Shown: positions 7,611 through 15,952 of the stretch, piece after piece
Numbering within the stretch: position 1 is the first letter of the stretch
Layout: each line of letters begins with the position of its first letter
Origin: Caloranaerobacter ferrireducens
Lineage (GTDB): Bacteria; Bacillota; Clostridia; Tissierellales; Thermohalobacteraceae
DNA length: 64,000 nucleotides
Assembly (NCBI RefSeq): GCF_001730685.1
Contig: NZ_MDJR01000006.1
Span: forward strand, 88,180-152,179
Reading direction: 5' to 3'
Notes under the pieces: model-generated
Told to the model about the DNA's origin: nothing
Seen by the model: the letters and a program-made list of their open reading frames with translations, nothing else
Databases searched by the model: none
Made by a program: the position numbers and the translations under genes

Positions 7611-8246
7611 TTAACTGCTAAAATCCTTCATAACAGCATTCACAACTTTTCTTATAATTTCATAATCGTATCCTTTATAGGCTAAATGTTGAGATAACTT
7701 CTGATATATTTTATTTCTCTCCTTATCTTTTATACTTCTTAATTTTTTCTTAGCTAAATAAACTGCATTTTCATAAATTTTTTCATCTTCTATTTCTGAA
7801 ATAACTTTGTTTATTATATCTTCACTTATTTTTTTCTTTGTTAATTCAAATATGATACGTTTTTTTCCATATTTATTGCTACTTAATTTATTTCTAACAT
7901 AACTTTTTGCATATTCTTCATCATCAACCATTTTATAATTCTTTAAAATTTCTATTACATTATCTATAATTTCATCTTGATAACCTTCTTTAGATAACTT
8001 ATCTCTAAGTAACATCTCACTATGCATTGTTCTCGCCAATATACTAAAAGCTTTATTTTTAGCTCTTTTAAGGTTTTCATCAAATATTAGAAGTTCTAAC
8101 TTTTCTTTATCTACTTGAACTCCTTCTTCAATTCTAAATTTATAAATAACTTCTTTATGAACCCCAGCAAAAAATTCATGATCAATATATATATTAACTT
8201 TTTCTTTATTATTTTTTTGTTCAACTATTTTGGTAACAATGCCCAT
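7611..8246 (-). CDS. recX: Regulatory protein RecX
   Basis: RecX modulates RecA filament growth. The 211-residue protein has the alpha-helical three-repeat RecX architecture with typical segments such as SEMLLRDKLSKEGY and SYVRNKLSSNKYGKKRI, and a Firmicutes-type N-terminal extension. GAAGGAA precedes the ATG. It is followed 40 bases later by the SRAP gene and preceded 16 bases earlier by the DUF457 membrane protein gene, all on the same strand, so the three may be one transcript. Confidence 0.92.
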   Translation of the reverse strand: MGIVTKIVEQKNNKEKVNIYIDHEFFAGVHKEVIYKFRIEEGVQVDKEKLELLIFDENLKRAKNKAFSILARTMHSEMLLRDKLSKEGYQDEIIDNVIEILKNYKMVDDEEYAKSYVRNKLSSNKYGKKRIIFELTKKKISEDIINKVISEIEDEKIYENAVYLAKKKLRSIKDKERNKIYQKLSQHLAYKGYDYEIIRKVVNAVMKDFSS

Positions 8247-8261
8247 AATTATTCCTTCTTT

Positions 8262-8846
8262 CTAAATCCCTATAATCTTGAGCAAAACATAAATCGAATA
8301 AAAGCATGAACCCTTCAATATCAATTCTTCTTCACTACCACTTTTTATAGTAAAAGGAGATGAAATTTTAATACTACATGGGTAAAATAGCTCTATGCCT
8401 CCCTTAGTAAGAAAATCAGCAATTAAATGGCTAATATAGCCTATAATGAAACCTTTATATACTCCAATTAAATTATATCTTATTGCTAAAATTTTAACAA
8501 CCATTGAAAATAGTAAAAGACCTAACAAACTATGAGTAAATCCTCTATGATGAGATAATCCTGTAAAGGCTAAAGTTATAGATAAAATTTTTAAAAGCCT
8601 ACTGTTTAAACTTATACCGAAATAAATACATCCAAAACTTAAAGTTATATAAAATATAAATTTAAATATTTTATTTTTCCTAAAAAGAAGTTTCTGATTT
8701 AATTTGCTCTTGGGATGATCTATATCTGGTAATAAAGCCCCCAAAACTGTTGAAGAAATAAAAATAATACCCTTTTCCAAAGAATAATCTGAAATGGCAG
8801 TAACCCCAGCTGCAATTCCTAGCATAACATGTGTCTTACCCTTCAT
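8262..8846 (-). CDS. Membrane-bound metal-dependent hydrolase (DUF457/YdjM family)
   Basis: The 194-residue protein has several hydrophobic helices and the family's metal-ligand motifs: N-terminal KTHVMLG, LLPDIDHPKS, HHRGFTHSL and GYISHLIADFLTKGGIELFYP. YdjM-like proteins are predicted membrane hydrolases; in Bacillus YdjM is a WalR-regulated cell-envelope protein, but the substrate is unknown. A GGAGG site precedes the ATG. It is first in the same-strand run with recX. Confidence 0.85.
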   Translation of the reverse strand: MKGKTHVMLGIAAGVTAISDYSLEKGIIFISSTVLGALLPDIDHPKSKLNQKLLFRKNKIFKFIFYITLSFGCIYFGISLNSRLLKILSITLAFTGLSHHRGFTHSLLGLLLFSMVVKILAIRYNLIGVYKGFIIGYISHLIADFLTKGGIELFYPCSIKISSPFTIKSGSEEELILKGSCFYSIYVLLKIIGI

Positions 8847-8925
8847 CTTTTGTATCCTCCGGCTGATTCTTATAAATATTTCTTATAAATATATAGAACA
8901 CTAGTTCTAGTATACCATAGATTAT

Positions 8926-8966
8926 AACTTATTTAAATAGCTGAAACAAAGCTATTTAAATAAGTT
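8926..8966. other. Orphan 17-bp perfect hairpin between divergent units
   Basis: AACTTATTTAAATAGCT pairs perfectly with its complement across an 8-base loop. It lies between the DUF457 gene start and the met promoter, where no gene ends, so an ordinary terminator role is not obvious. Apart from it and the SAM leader, the 8847-9305 gap holds nothing else I can name. Confidence 0.6.
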
Positions 8967-9014
8967 TGTTTCTTAGTGCTTTTTAACAAAAACTGTTTAA
9001 CCAAAAAAAAAGTA

Positions 9015-9043
9015 TTGACAAACTCTATAAAATGATTTAGAAT
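9015..9043 (+). promoter_or_regulatory. Promoter of the met riboswitch and metNIQ operon
   Basis: TTGACA and TAGAAT are separated by exactly 17 bases, about 33 bases upstream of the SAM riboswitch. This is a strong sigma-A-type promoter. Confidence 0.85.
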
Positions 9044-9075
9044 TTTAGACTATAGTGACAAAAATAAATAATACG

Positions 9076-9186
9076 CTCTTATCCAGAGAGGTGGAGGGAC
9101 TGGCCCTATGAAGCCCGGCAACCTGTGTTCCAAAACACAAGGTGCCAATTCCTGCGGTATAAGATATACCGAGAGATGAGAGAGAG
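9076..9186 (+). promoter_or_regulatory. SAM-I (S-box) riboswitch
   Basis: The conserved S-box pieces occur in order: CTCTTATCCAGAGAGGTGGA, GGGACTGGCCC, ATGAAGCCCGGCAACC, a variable hairpin, AAGGTGCCAATTCC, and GAGAGATGAGAG closing the P1 stem. It precedes a terminator and the methionine importer genes, so SAM binding should stop transcription of metNIQ. Confidence 0.97.
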
Positions 9187-9201
9187 AAATAAGTTTTTTA
9201 T

Positions 9202-9229
9202 GCCTCTTTCATCTGAAAGAGGCTTTTTT
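9202..9229 (+). terminator. Riboswitch expression-platform terminator
   Basis: GCCTCTTTC pairs with GAAAGAGGC and is followed by TTTTTT. The 5' arm can alternatively pair with the 3' side of the aptamer, as expected for a SAM-OFF switch. A second small hairpin (AATACCC/GGGTATT) follows. Confidence 0.88.
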
Positions 9230-9305
9230 AATACCCTCCCTGCAGAAGGGGTATTATTATAACTATTTTAATTTAGTACATTAAATTGATAAAGGAGTGA
9301 AGTAA

Positions 9306-10316
9306 TTGATTGTAATTCAAAATCTCAGCAAAATATATGAAAGTAAAAATGAAAAAATACATGCTTTAAAAGATATCAATTTAGAAATAAAAAAAGGTGA
9401 AATTTTTGGAATCATGGGTTTAAGTGGAGCAGGAAAGTCTACTCTTATTCGCTGTATAAATCTTCTTGAGAAACCTACTAGTGGTAGTGTTTTTATTAAC
9501 AAAAAAGACATAACGGTTTTAAATAAACATGAACTCAGGGAAATAAGAAAACGTATTGGAATGATTTTTCAACATTTTAATCTCCTTAACTCAAGAACTG
9601 TTTTTGAAAATGTAGCTTTTCCACTTGAAATTTCAGGTTATAACAAGAAACAAATTAAAGAAAGAGTAGAAAATTTGTTATCTTTAGTTGAACTCTCAGA
9701 TAAAAGGAATGCCTATCCTTCCCAGTTAAGTGGAGGACAAAAACAAAGAGTTGCTATAGCTCGTGCTCTTGCTAATCAACCAGATATTTTACTGTGTGAT
9801 GAAGCAACTTCTGCTCTTGACCCTAAGACAACAAAATCTATTTTGAAACTTCTTAAAGAAATTCAAAGTAAATTTGGTCTTACAATAGTTCTTATAACAC
9901 ATCAAATGGAAGTAATTCGTGATATTTGCGATAGAGTTGCAATTATTGAAAATGGAAAAATAATCGAGTTAGATACAGTTGAAACAATATTTACAAATCC
10001 TAAAACAAAAACTGCTAAAGCCTTTGTTTCACATATTCAACATAATAAAGAAGAAATTAGTTTTCCTAAGGCGTCTGGTTCTAGGGTTATTAGATTAAAA
10101 CTTTTAGGTGAAGTTGTAAAAAAGCCTATTATTTCTCAATTGATTAGACATTTTTCAATAGATATTAATATTCTATCAGGTAATATAAATGAATTACAAA
10201 CAACAAATATAGGGACTCTGCTTATACAAATTTACGGAAAGAATGATGAAATAGAAAATGCAATCAAATGGCTTAAAAAAGAGAAAATAGGATTGGAGGT
10301 TGTATGGAATGGATAA
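9306..10316 (+). CDS. metN: Methionine ABC transporter, ATP-binding protein
   Basis: MetN powers D/L-methionine import. Walker A GLSGAGKST is at residues 38-46, the signature LSGGQ at 141-145 and Walker B ILLCDEAT at 161-168. The C-terminal about 90 residues form the NIL regulatory domain, which binds methionine for transinhibition. Translation starts at TTG, supported by AAAGGAGTG 5-11 bases upstream. It is the first gene of metN-metI-metQ under the SAM riboswitch and overlaps metI by 8 bases. Confidence 0.97.
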   Translation: MIVIQNLSKIYESKNEKIHALKDINLEIKKGEIFGIMGLSGAGKSTLIRCINLLEKPTSGSVFINKKDITVLNKHELREIRKRIGMIFQHFNLLNSRTVFENVAFPLEISGYNKKQIKERVENLLSLVELSDKRNAYPSQLSGGQKQRVAIARALANQPDILLCDEATSALDPKTTKSILKLLKEIQSKFGLTIVLITHQMEVIRDICDRVAIIENGKIIELDTVETIFTNPKTKTAKAFVSHIQHNKEEISFPKASGSRVIRLKLLGEVVKKPIISQLIRHFSIDINILSGNINELQTTNIGTLLIQIYGKNDEIENAIKWLKKEKIGLEVVWNG

Positions 10317-10962
10317 TTTGATAGAATTACTTTTTCCTTCTTTATGGGAAACAATTTACATGGTAACAGCCTCAACAATATTTGCTCTAATTCTAGGTTT
10401 CCCTCTAGGTATTTTACTAGTAGTTACAGAAAAAAACGGTATTTGGGAAAAACCTATACTAAATTCAATACTAGGAACTATTATAAATGTATGTCGTTCT
10501 TTTCCATTTATTATTTTGATGATTCTAGTTTTCCCTCTATCGCGTATCCTTGTAGGAACTTCTATAGGAACTACAGCCAGTATAATACCATTAGCAATTG
10601 CAGCTGCTCCTTTTGTAGCAAGGATTATTGAGAGTTCCTTTAAGGAAGTAGATAGTGGAGTTATAGAAACAGCTTTAGCAATGGGAGCTACAATCCCACA
10701 AATCATTTTTAAAGTACTTATTCCTGAAGCTTTGCCTTCATTAGTACTTGGTATCACTCTAACAATCATAAATTTAATTGGCTATTCAGCTATGGCTGGT
10801 GCTATTGGAGGAGGTGGTTTAGGAGATTTAGCAATACGTTATGGGCTTTATCGTTTTGAAACTGGTGTAATGATTGCATCTGTAATAATAATTATTCTAC
10901 TTGTACAGGGAGTACAAGCTATAGGCAATAAAATTGCATTGAATATTAGTAAAAAAAGATAA
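10309..10962 (+). CDS. metI: Methionine ABC transporter, permease
   Basis: This is the integral membrane subunit of the MetNIQ importer, 217 residues with five predicted helices. The EAA-loop segment reads ETALAMGATIPQIIFKVLIP, where MetN docks. I used the ATG nine bases after GGAGG; an upstream TTG that extends the frame abuts the ribosome-binding site and cannot be used. The overlap with metN implies translational coupling. Confidence 0.96.
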   Translation: MDNLIELLFPSLWETIYMVTASTIFALILGFPLGILLVVTEKNGIWEKPILNSILGTIINVCRSFPFIILMILVFPLSRILVGTSIGTTASIIPLAIAAAPFVARIIESSFKEVDSGVIETALAMGATIPQIIFKVLIPEALPSLVLGITLTIINLIGYSAMAGAIGGGGLGDLAIRYGLYRFETGVMIASVIIIILLVQGVQAIGNKIALNISKKR

Positions 10963-10974
10963 GGAGGAATAAAT

Positions 10975-11778
10975 ATGAAAAAGTCTTTAATTCTATTACT
11001 AATTATTTCTATATTAGGTGGTGTTATTCTTAGTGGTTGCCAATCTTCAAAAGAAGATAATAATGTACTAAAAGTTGGGGCTACTCCAGTACCTCACGCG
11101 CAAATACTTGAAGTAGTAAAAAATAAACTTAAAGAGCAAGGGATAGATTTACAAATTATTGAATTTACTGACTATGTAAAACCAAACTTAGCCTTAGCAG
11201 AAAAAGAAATTGATGCAAACTTCTTTCAACACATACCATATATGAATAGCTTTGCTAAGAAAAACAATATAGATATTGTATCTATAGGAGCAATACACGT
11301 TGAACCACTTGGATTATATTCAGAAAAAGTAAAATCAGTGGAAGAATTAAAAGAAGGTGCAGTTATTGCTATACCAAACGATCCTACAAACTGCGGCAGA
11401 GCTCTTATACTTCTTGAAAAAAATGGGCTTATAAAACTTAAAGAAAATGCAGGTCTTGAAGCTACAGAAAAAGATATAATTGAAAACCCAAAAAGATTTG
11501 TGTTTAAATCCTTAGAAGCAGCTCAACTTCCAAGAGTACTTAAAGATGTTGACGGTGCTGTGATTAATGGAAATTATGCCTTAGAGGCAGGTCTTATACC
11601 TACAAAAGATGCTATTTTGCTTGAAGATGGTGATTCTCCTTACGCAAATATTGTAGCTGTTAGAAAAGGAGAAGAAAACAATCCAAAATTAAAGGCACTA
11701 ATTAAAGCTCTTCAATCAGAAGAAGTTAAGAAATTTATTGAAAAAGAGTATAATGGAGGAGTTATACCAGCATTTTAA
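10975..11778 (+). CDS. metQ: Methionine-binding lipoprotein
   Basis: This is the extracytoplasmic substrate-binding subunit of MetNIQ. It has a lipoprotein signal peptide with lipobox LSGC (Cys22) and the NlpA/MetQ fold, with typical segments VGATPVPHAQILE, FFQHIPYMNSF and IPNDPTNCGRALILLE. It is 267 residues long. AAGGAGGAA precedes the ATG. It is the last gene before a strong bidirectional terminator, so the operon is exactly metN-metI-metQ. Confidence 0.97.
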   Translation: MKKSLILLLIISILGGVILSGCQSSKEDNNVLKVGATPVPHAQILEVVKNKLKEQGIDLQIIEFTDYVKPNLALAEKEIDANFFQHIPYMNSFAKKNNIDIVSIGAIHVEPLGLYSEKVKSVEELKEGAVIAIPNDPTNCGRALILLEKNGLIKLKENAGLEATEKDIIENPKRFVFKSLEAAQLPRVLKDVDGAVINGNYALEAGLIPTKDAILLEDGDSPYANIVAVRKGEENNPKLKALIKALQSEEVKKFIEKEYNGGVIPAF

Positions 11779-11820
11779 TACTCTTTGAAATTGTTAACTA
11801 ATATTAAGGCTAAACATATT

Positions 11821-11859
11821 AAACCCTCCTCTTAATTTGTTGTTTTAAGAGGAGGGTTT
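11821..11859. terminator. Bidirectional terminator between metQ and yitT
   Basis: A stem of about 14 bp (AAACCCTCCTCTTA with TAAGAGGAGGGTTT) stands between the convergent ends of metQ and the YitT gene. Confidence 0.88.
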
Positions 11860-11861
11860 CC

Positions 11862-12710
11862 TTATTCAAACATATTAAACCCTTCACCTAATACTTCACG
11901 TACTGTAGATACTGTAACAAATGCTTTATTATCAATTTTCTTTATATAGCTTTTTAATCTGATAAATTCTTTTTTATTCATAACAGCCATTATAACAGGT
12001 CTAGTTTTATTCGTATATGCACCCTCTGCATAATAAATTGTAGCTCCTCTTTCAAGTTCTTTTGTTATAAACCTCTTTATCTTATTAGGAACTGAGCTTA
12101 TTACTGTAACATTCATTTTAACATTAAGCCCCTCTATTACATTATCTATAATAAATCCGTTCATTATTACTCCTAATAAAGCATATAATCCTAATTTAGT
12201 TCCAAAAGTAAGTATAGCTAACAATGTAACTACAAAATCAGCCATTAATAGTGATTTGCCTATATCTATCGAGAAAAATTTGTTTAATATTTTAGCTATA
12301 ATATCAGTACCACCAGTTGAAGCATTTTGATAAAATATTATTGCCATACCTATTCCCTGGATAAGAATACCATAAAACAAGTTCAATAATATATCATCTG
12401 TCAATGGTCCATTTATAGTAAAATATTTTTCGAAAATCCACATAGCTCCTGAAAGTCCAAAACTAGCATATATTGTTTTTGCTCCAAATTGAGTACCAAT
12501 TAGCAAAAATGCTACAACAAACAGTATTAAATTCATAATAAACATTAAAGCTCCGATAGATACTGAAGGAAATACACTCTTAATTACCATTGCAAGCCCT
12601 GTAATCCCACCTACTGCCAAGTCTGCTGGTACAAGAAAAAAACTTAATGCAAAAGCTACAATAATGATTCCTATACTTATTATAATATAATCCTTTAATA
12701 TATTTCTCAT
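11862..12710 (-). CDS. YitT family membrane protein (DUF161 + DUF2179)
   Basis: The 282-residue protein has five or six N-terminal transmembrane helices (YitT domain, residues about 8-200) with GGITGLAMVIK, and a cytoplasmic DUF2179 domain at the C-terminus (about 220-275; GATIYYAEGAYTNKTRPVIM). The family's transport role is unproven. It follows the CoA-transferase gene after 25 bases on the same strand and a terminator comes after it, so it is the likely last gene of the cobalamin-riboswitch operon. Confidence 0.85.
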   Translation of the reverse strand: MRNILKDYIIISIGIIIVAFALSFFLVPADLAVGGITGLAMVIKSVFPSVSIGALMFIMNLILFVVAFLLIGTQFGAKTIYASFGLSGAMWIFEKYFTINGPLTDDILLNLFYGILIQGIGMAIIFYQNASTGGTDIIAKILNKFFSIDIGKSLLMADFVVTLLAILTFGTKLGLYALLGVIMNGFIIDNVIEGLNVKMNVTVISSVPNKIKRFITKELERGATIYYAEGAYTNKTRPVIMAVMNKKEFIRLKSYIKKIDNKAFVTVSTVREVLGEGFNMFE

Positions 12711-12735
12711 AACATCACCTCTAACCTCAAAGTTA

Positions 12736-14235
12736 TCATATTTTCATTGTCCCTGATTTTAAAAATCTATCATGCCATGATAAAGCTTCACTTAGTATAT
12801 GTGGAGTGTGTTTATATTTGTTAGATTGTGCTCTTTTAAAATAATCTCTTAACATCGGTTTAAAATCAGGATGTGCACAGTTTTCTATTATAACCTTAGC
12901 ACGCTCTTTTGGACTCAATCCTCTTAAATCAGCTACTCCCTGCTCTGTAATTATTACCATCACATCATGTTCTGTATGATCATGATGTGAAACCATAGGA
13001 ACTATTGAAGATATATTTCCGTTTTTAGCAGTAGATGGAGTCGTAAAAATGGAAATATGTGCATTTCTAGTAAAATCACCAGAACCACCTATACCGTTCA
13101 TCATTCTTGAACCAAATATATTTGTAGAATTAATATTCCCATAAATATCAGCCTCTATAGCCGTATTCATCGCTATTACACCTAATCTTCTTATTATTTC
13201 TGGATTGTTGCTTATTTCTTGAGGTCTTAGAATTATTTTATCTTTATATAATTTAATCCTTTCCTTAAATCTTACAAGCCCATCTTTAGAAGGAGTTATA
13301 GAAGTACCTGAAGCAAACAACGCCTTTCCTGAATCAAGAAGATCAAGCATCGAATCTTGAATTACTTCTGTATAACAGACTAGATTTTCAAATTTTGATT
13401 TTAGAAGCCCAGCTAGAACTGCATTTGCTACGCTTCCAACACCTGATTGTAAAGGTAGTAAATTTTGTGGAAGTCTACCTACTTTCACTTCATGTTCTAG
13501 AAAATCTATAAGATATCCTGATATCTTCTCTGAAATATCATCAATTGGAGCTAAAGGTCTGACATTATCAACAATGTCTGTTACTACAATCGCTGCTATT
13601 TTATCTAATCCACATGGAATATACACAGTCCCAATTCTTTGATCTACCCTTTCAATAGGTATCGGTTTTCTATTAGGTGGATCATTGAGAATATATATAT
13701 CAGCCATACCTTCTAAATCAAGAGGTTGACTTGTATTAATCTCAACAATCACTTTTTCAGCCATCTGCACAAATGTAGGTGAACAGCCGATAGATGTAGA
13801 AGGTATTATATGCCCTTCCTCTGTTACTGCAACAGCTTCGATTATTGCAATATCTATTTTCCCTAAAAATCCATATTTCGTATATTGAGGTACATGACTT
13901 AAATGCATATCTAGAAATTCACAACCACCACTATTAGTATAATCTCGTATGCTTTCATTAGTCTGATATGGTAATCTCTTTGCAATAATTCCAGCTCTAG
14001 AAAGCTCACCATCTAATTCATCCCCTACAGAAGCCCCTGTAAACAACCCTATTCTTATCCTTTCACCTGTTTCTTTAACTCTTTTAGCCAATGCTAATGG
14101 AACTGCTTTAGGGTAACCAGATGGAGTAAACCCACTTGTACCAATATTCATCCCATCTTTAATTAACATAGCAGCCTCTTCAGCAGACATCACTTTGTTT
14201 AATAATTCTTTATTTCTTATTCTGTTATCAAGCAT
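12736..14235 (-). CDS. Acetyl-CoA hydrolase/succinyl-CoA:acetate CoA-transferase family enzyme
   Basis: The protein (499 residues) has the Ach1/Cat1/AarC architecture: an N-terminal Rossmann-like half with GTSGFTPSGYPKAVP, then YTEVIQDSM carrying the catalytic glutamate region, and the family signature GIGGSGDFTRNA near residue 395. Such enzymes move CoA between succinate, acetate, propionate or butyrate; the substrate cannot be fixed from sequence. The ATG is chosen because GGAGGAG lies 5 bases upstream; the GTG two codons earlier is too close. It follows the exchanger gene after 23 bases, in the cobalamin-riboswitch operon. Confidence 0.87.
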   Translation of the reverse strand: MLDNRIRNKELLNKVMSAEEAAMLIKDGMNIGTSGFTPSGYPKAVPLALAKRVKETGERIRIGLFTGASVGDELDGELSRAGIIAKRLPYQTNESIRDYTNSGGCEFLDMHLSHVPQYTKYGFLGKIDIAIIEAVAVTEEGHIIPSTSIGCSPTFVQMAEKVIVEINTSQPLDLEGMADIYILNDPPNRKPIPIERVDQRIGTVYIPCGLDKIAAIVVTDIVDNVRPLAPIDDISEKISGYLIDFLEHEVKVGRLPQNLLPLQSGVGSVANAVLAGLLKSKFENLVCYTEVIQDSMLDLLDSGKALFASGTSITPSKDGLVRFKERIKLYKDKIILRPQEISNNPEIIRRLGVIAMNTAIEADIYGNINSTNIFGSRMMNGIGGSGDFTRNAHISIFTTPSTAKNGNISSIVPMVSHHDHTEHDVMVIITEQGVADLRGLSPKERAKVIIENCAHPDFKPMLRDYFKRAQSNKYKHTPHILSEALSWHDRFLKSGTMKI

Positions 14236-14258
14236 ATCCACTCCTCCTTATTAATTCC

Positions 14259-15500
14259 TTAAAATTGAATTGGTAGTTTATATAATATGATAGTAAAGAC
14301 AATCATACCTAAAAGTGCAAATGGATAAGTTGCTCCATAGCCAGCAGCTACATCATCACAGTTTGTGGCATCTATAGCAGCACCTAAACCCGGAGTGCTC
14401 GTCATACCACCACAAAGTGCTCCTGCTAGAACAATCCAATTTATTTTGAATACATATCTTCCTATAATAAAACCAGCAAATATCGAAAAAAAACCACAAA
14501 CTAACGCTATTAAGGCTAAATATATACCTGAACCCGTAAGTGATGTTAAAGCAGAATATCCATATCTTAACCCCACTATAGTTAAGAAAAAAGAGAGTGC
14601 TAATTCACGTATTACACTCAATACTTTGCTATTCATTCTAAAATTTAAGAAACCTATTTTCCTTATATAGCCAAGCAATAGAGATGATATTAAAACACCA
14701 CCTGTTGTACCTAAATTAAAATAATTTATTGTATGACCCAAATATATTTTTAAATTTCCAATAAATATACCAAATAAACAAACAAAAACAAATGCTATCA
14801 AGTCAAATTGTACTTCTCTGTCTTTAACACATTCTTCTTTAGCCGGATACATTTCTTTAAAAAATTCCTTTTTTTCTTTATTAATATCTATCCCAAAAAT
14901 TAATGGTATAAATTGCATAGCTAAAATAACAATAAGAACACCTGGTATATAACCAATCGCATAGCCAAATCCAACCATACTTTCTGCTTCCTTGCCATAG
15001 ATAGAAACAGACTCAAGTGCAGCGGCCAATCCTGGAGAACTTGTCAGAGCTCCTGTATAAACCCCAGAAATAGCAAATAGATTTTGTCCTTTACTTATTA
15101 AGGTCATAATATAAGTAACAAACGCTCCTGTAAATGTAATAACAATTCCTAAAATTACAAACTTAAGACCGTATTTTTTCAATACTTTATCTAAATCTTT
15201 TGAAGCCAAAAGTCCCACTGCTGCTACAAATAATATAAGAGTAAACAAGAAAAAATCTTTCGAAATTACACCTTGTTCTAATATTTTTTCAGCATATATC
15301 GGCATCTGCTCTAAATCTTTATATGGCAAAGCATAATTCCTATATATGAACCATCCTATTATAAGTCCAGTAAATAGTCCTCCCGAACTGCCAAGTTTAA
15401 ATCTGCCAAAATTAACTTTGCCTAATAATTGTCCAAGAAAAACCGAAACAAACATTAACACAAAAGGATTAGTTATGAACATTGTAACATTTAAGCTCAT
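14259..15500 (-). CDS. AspT/YidE-like membrane exchanger
   Basis: The 413-residue protein has about ten hydrophobic helices in two homologous halves, each with the AspT/YidE duplication motif: TGALTSSPGLAAALES in the first and GGMTSTPGLGAAIDAT in the second. It lacks the TrkA-C domains found between the halves in AspT itself; a short charged loop is there instead. Related proteins exchange aspartate/alanine or succinate-like acids. The next gene encodes a CoA-transferase, so a carboxylic acid substrate is likely (inference). It is the first gene behind the cobalamin riboswitch, with AAAGGAGAG before the ATG. Confidence 0.83.
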   Translation of the reverse strand: MSLNVTMFITNPFVLMFVSVFLGQLLGKVNFGRFKLGSSGGLFTGLIIGWFIYRNYALPYKDLEQMPIYAEKILEQGVISKDFFLFTLILFVAAVGLLASKDLDKVLKKYGLKFVILGIVITFTGAFVTYIMTLISKGQNLFAISGVYTGALTSSPGLAAALESVSIYGKEAESMVGFGYAIGYIPGVLIVILAMQFIPLIFGIDINKEKKEFFKEMYPAKEECVKDREVQFDLIAFVFVCLFGIFIGNLKIYLGHTINYFNLGTTGGVLISSLLLGYIRKIGFLNFRMNSKVLSVIRELALSFFLTIVGLRYGYSALTSLTGSGIYLALIALVCGFFSIFAGFIIGRYVFKINWIVLAGALCGGMTSTPGLGAAIDATNCDDVAAGYGATYPFALLGMIVFTIILYKLPIQF

Positions 15501-15541
15501 TTTATCTCTCCTTTATTTTAGCTTTAAATTATAACTGAATG

Positions 15542-15577
15542 AAAAAACACCTTATTCCCACTTGGGAATAAGGTGTA
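15542..15577 (-). terminator. Terminator of the cobalamin riboswitch leader
   Basis: On the minus strand AACACCTTATTCCCA pairs with TGGGAATAAGGTGTT and is followed by TTTTTT. It lies between the aptamer and the exchanger gene, so termination is the likely output when ligand is bound. Confidence 0.9.
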
Positions 15578-15677
15578 TTATGACAATAATAGTAACTACC
15601 CGACTTTAATCACATAAATCGGCCTATACTACACATAATACCTCCCCATCCTCGTGGGTAAAAACGGTATTGTTCCC

Positions 15678-15860
15678 TATGGCAGGTCTCCTGGCTTCGA
15701 ATCATTGCACAGTTACTCCCTTCCCATTTCTTCCAAAAGAAACAGTGGCTTTTATATAACTGTGCTCCTCGTTACAGTGGCGGGACCGCGTCGGACTTTC
15801 ACCGAACTTCCCTTTTAAGCTTATGATATTCCTCATAAGCACCATAGAGCTCCGTATTTT
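15678..15860 (-). promoter_or_regulatory. Cobalamin riboswitch
   Basis: On the minus strand the class hallmarks appear in order: GGTGCTTATGAGG, GGGAAGTTCGGTGAAAGTCC, GACGCGGTCCCGCCACTGTA (the B12-box region), GGGAGTAACTGTGC, and GAAGCCAGGAGACCTGCC. It is followed by the GGATGGGGAGGTATTATG region and a terminator. It controls the exchanger, CoA-transferase and YitT genes downstream, not the dehalogenase-like gene, whose 3' end lies upstream of it. Confidence 0.95.
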
Positions 15861-15871
15861 ATTTTAATCAC

Positions 15872-15900
15872 ATTTTATTAAACTAATTATAAATTGTCAA
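15872..15900 (-). promoter_or_regulatory. Promoter of the cobalamin-riboswitch operon
   Basis: On the minus strand TTGACA and TAAAAT are separated by 17 bases just upstream of the aptamer. Confidence 0.85.
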
Positions 15901-15952
15901 TGAATATATTAAAAAAGAAAAATTTTTTAAATTTTATTAATCAAATATATAA

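Noticed and set aside
9229..9255. Second hairpin after the SAM riboswitch terminator as another riboswitch part
   Set aside because: It is a short AATACCC/GGGTATT stem with no conserved aptamer sequence; it may affect metN initiation but nothing more can be said.
15678..15860. GGCTTCGAATC-like segment as a tRNA T-loop
   Set aside because: It lies inside the cobalamin riboswitch and no cloverleaf can be formed around it; no tRNA gene was found in the window.
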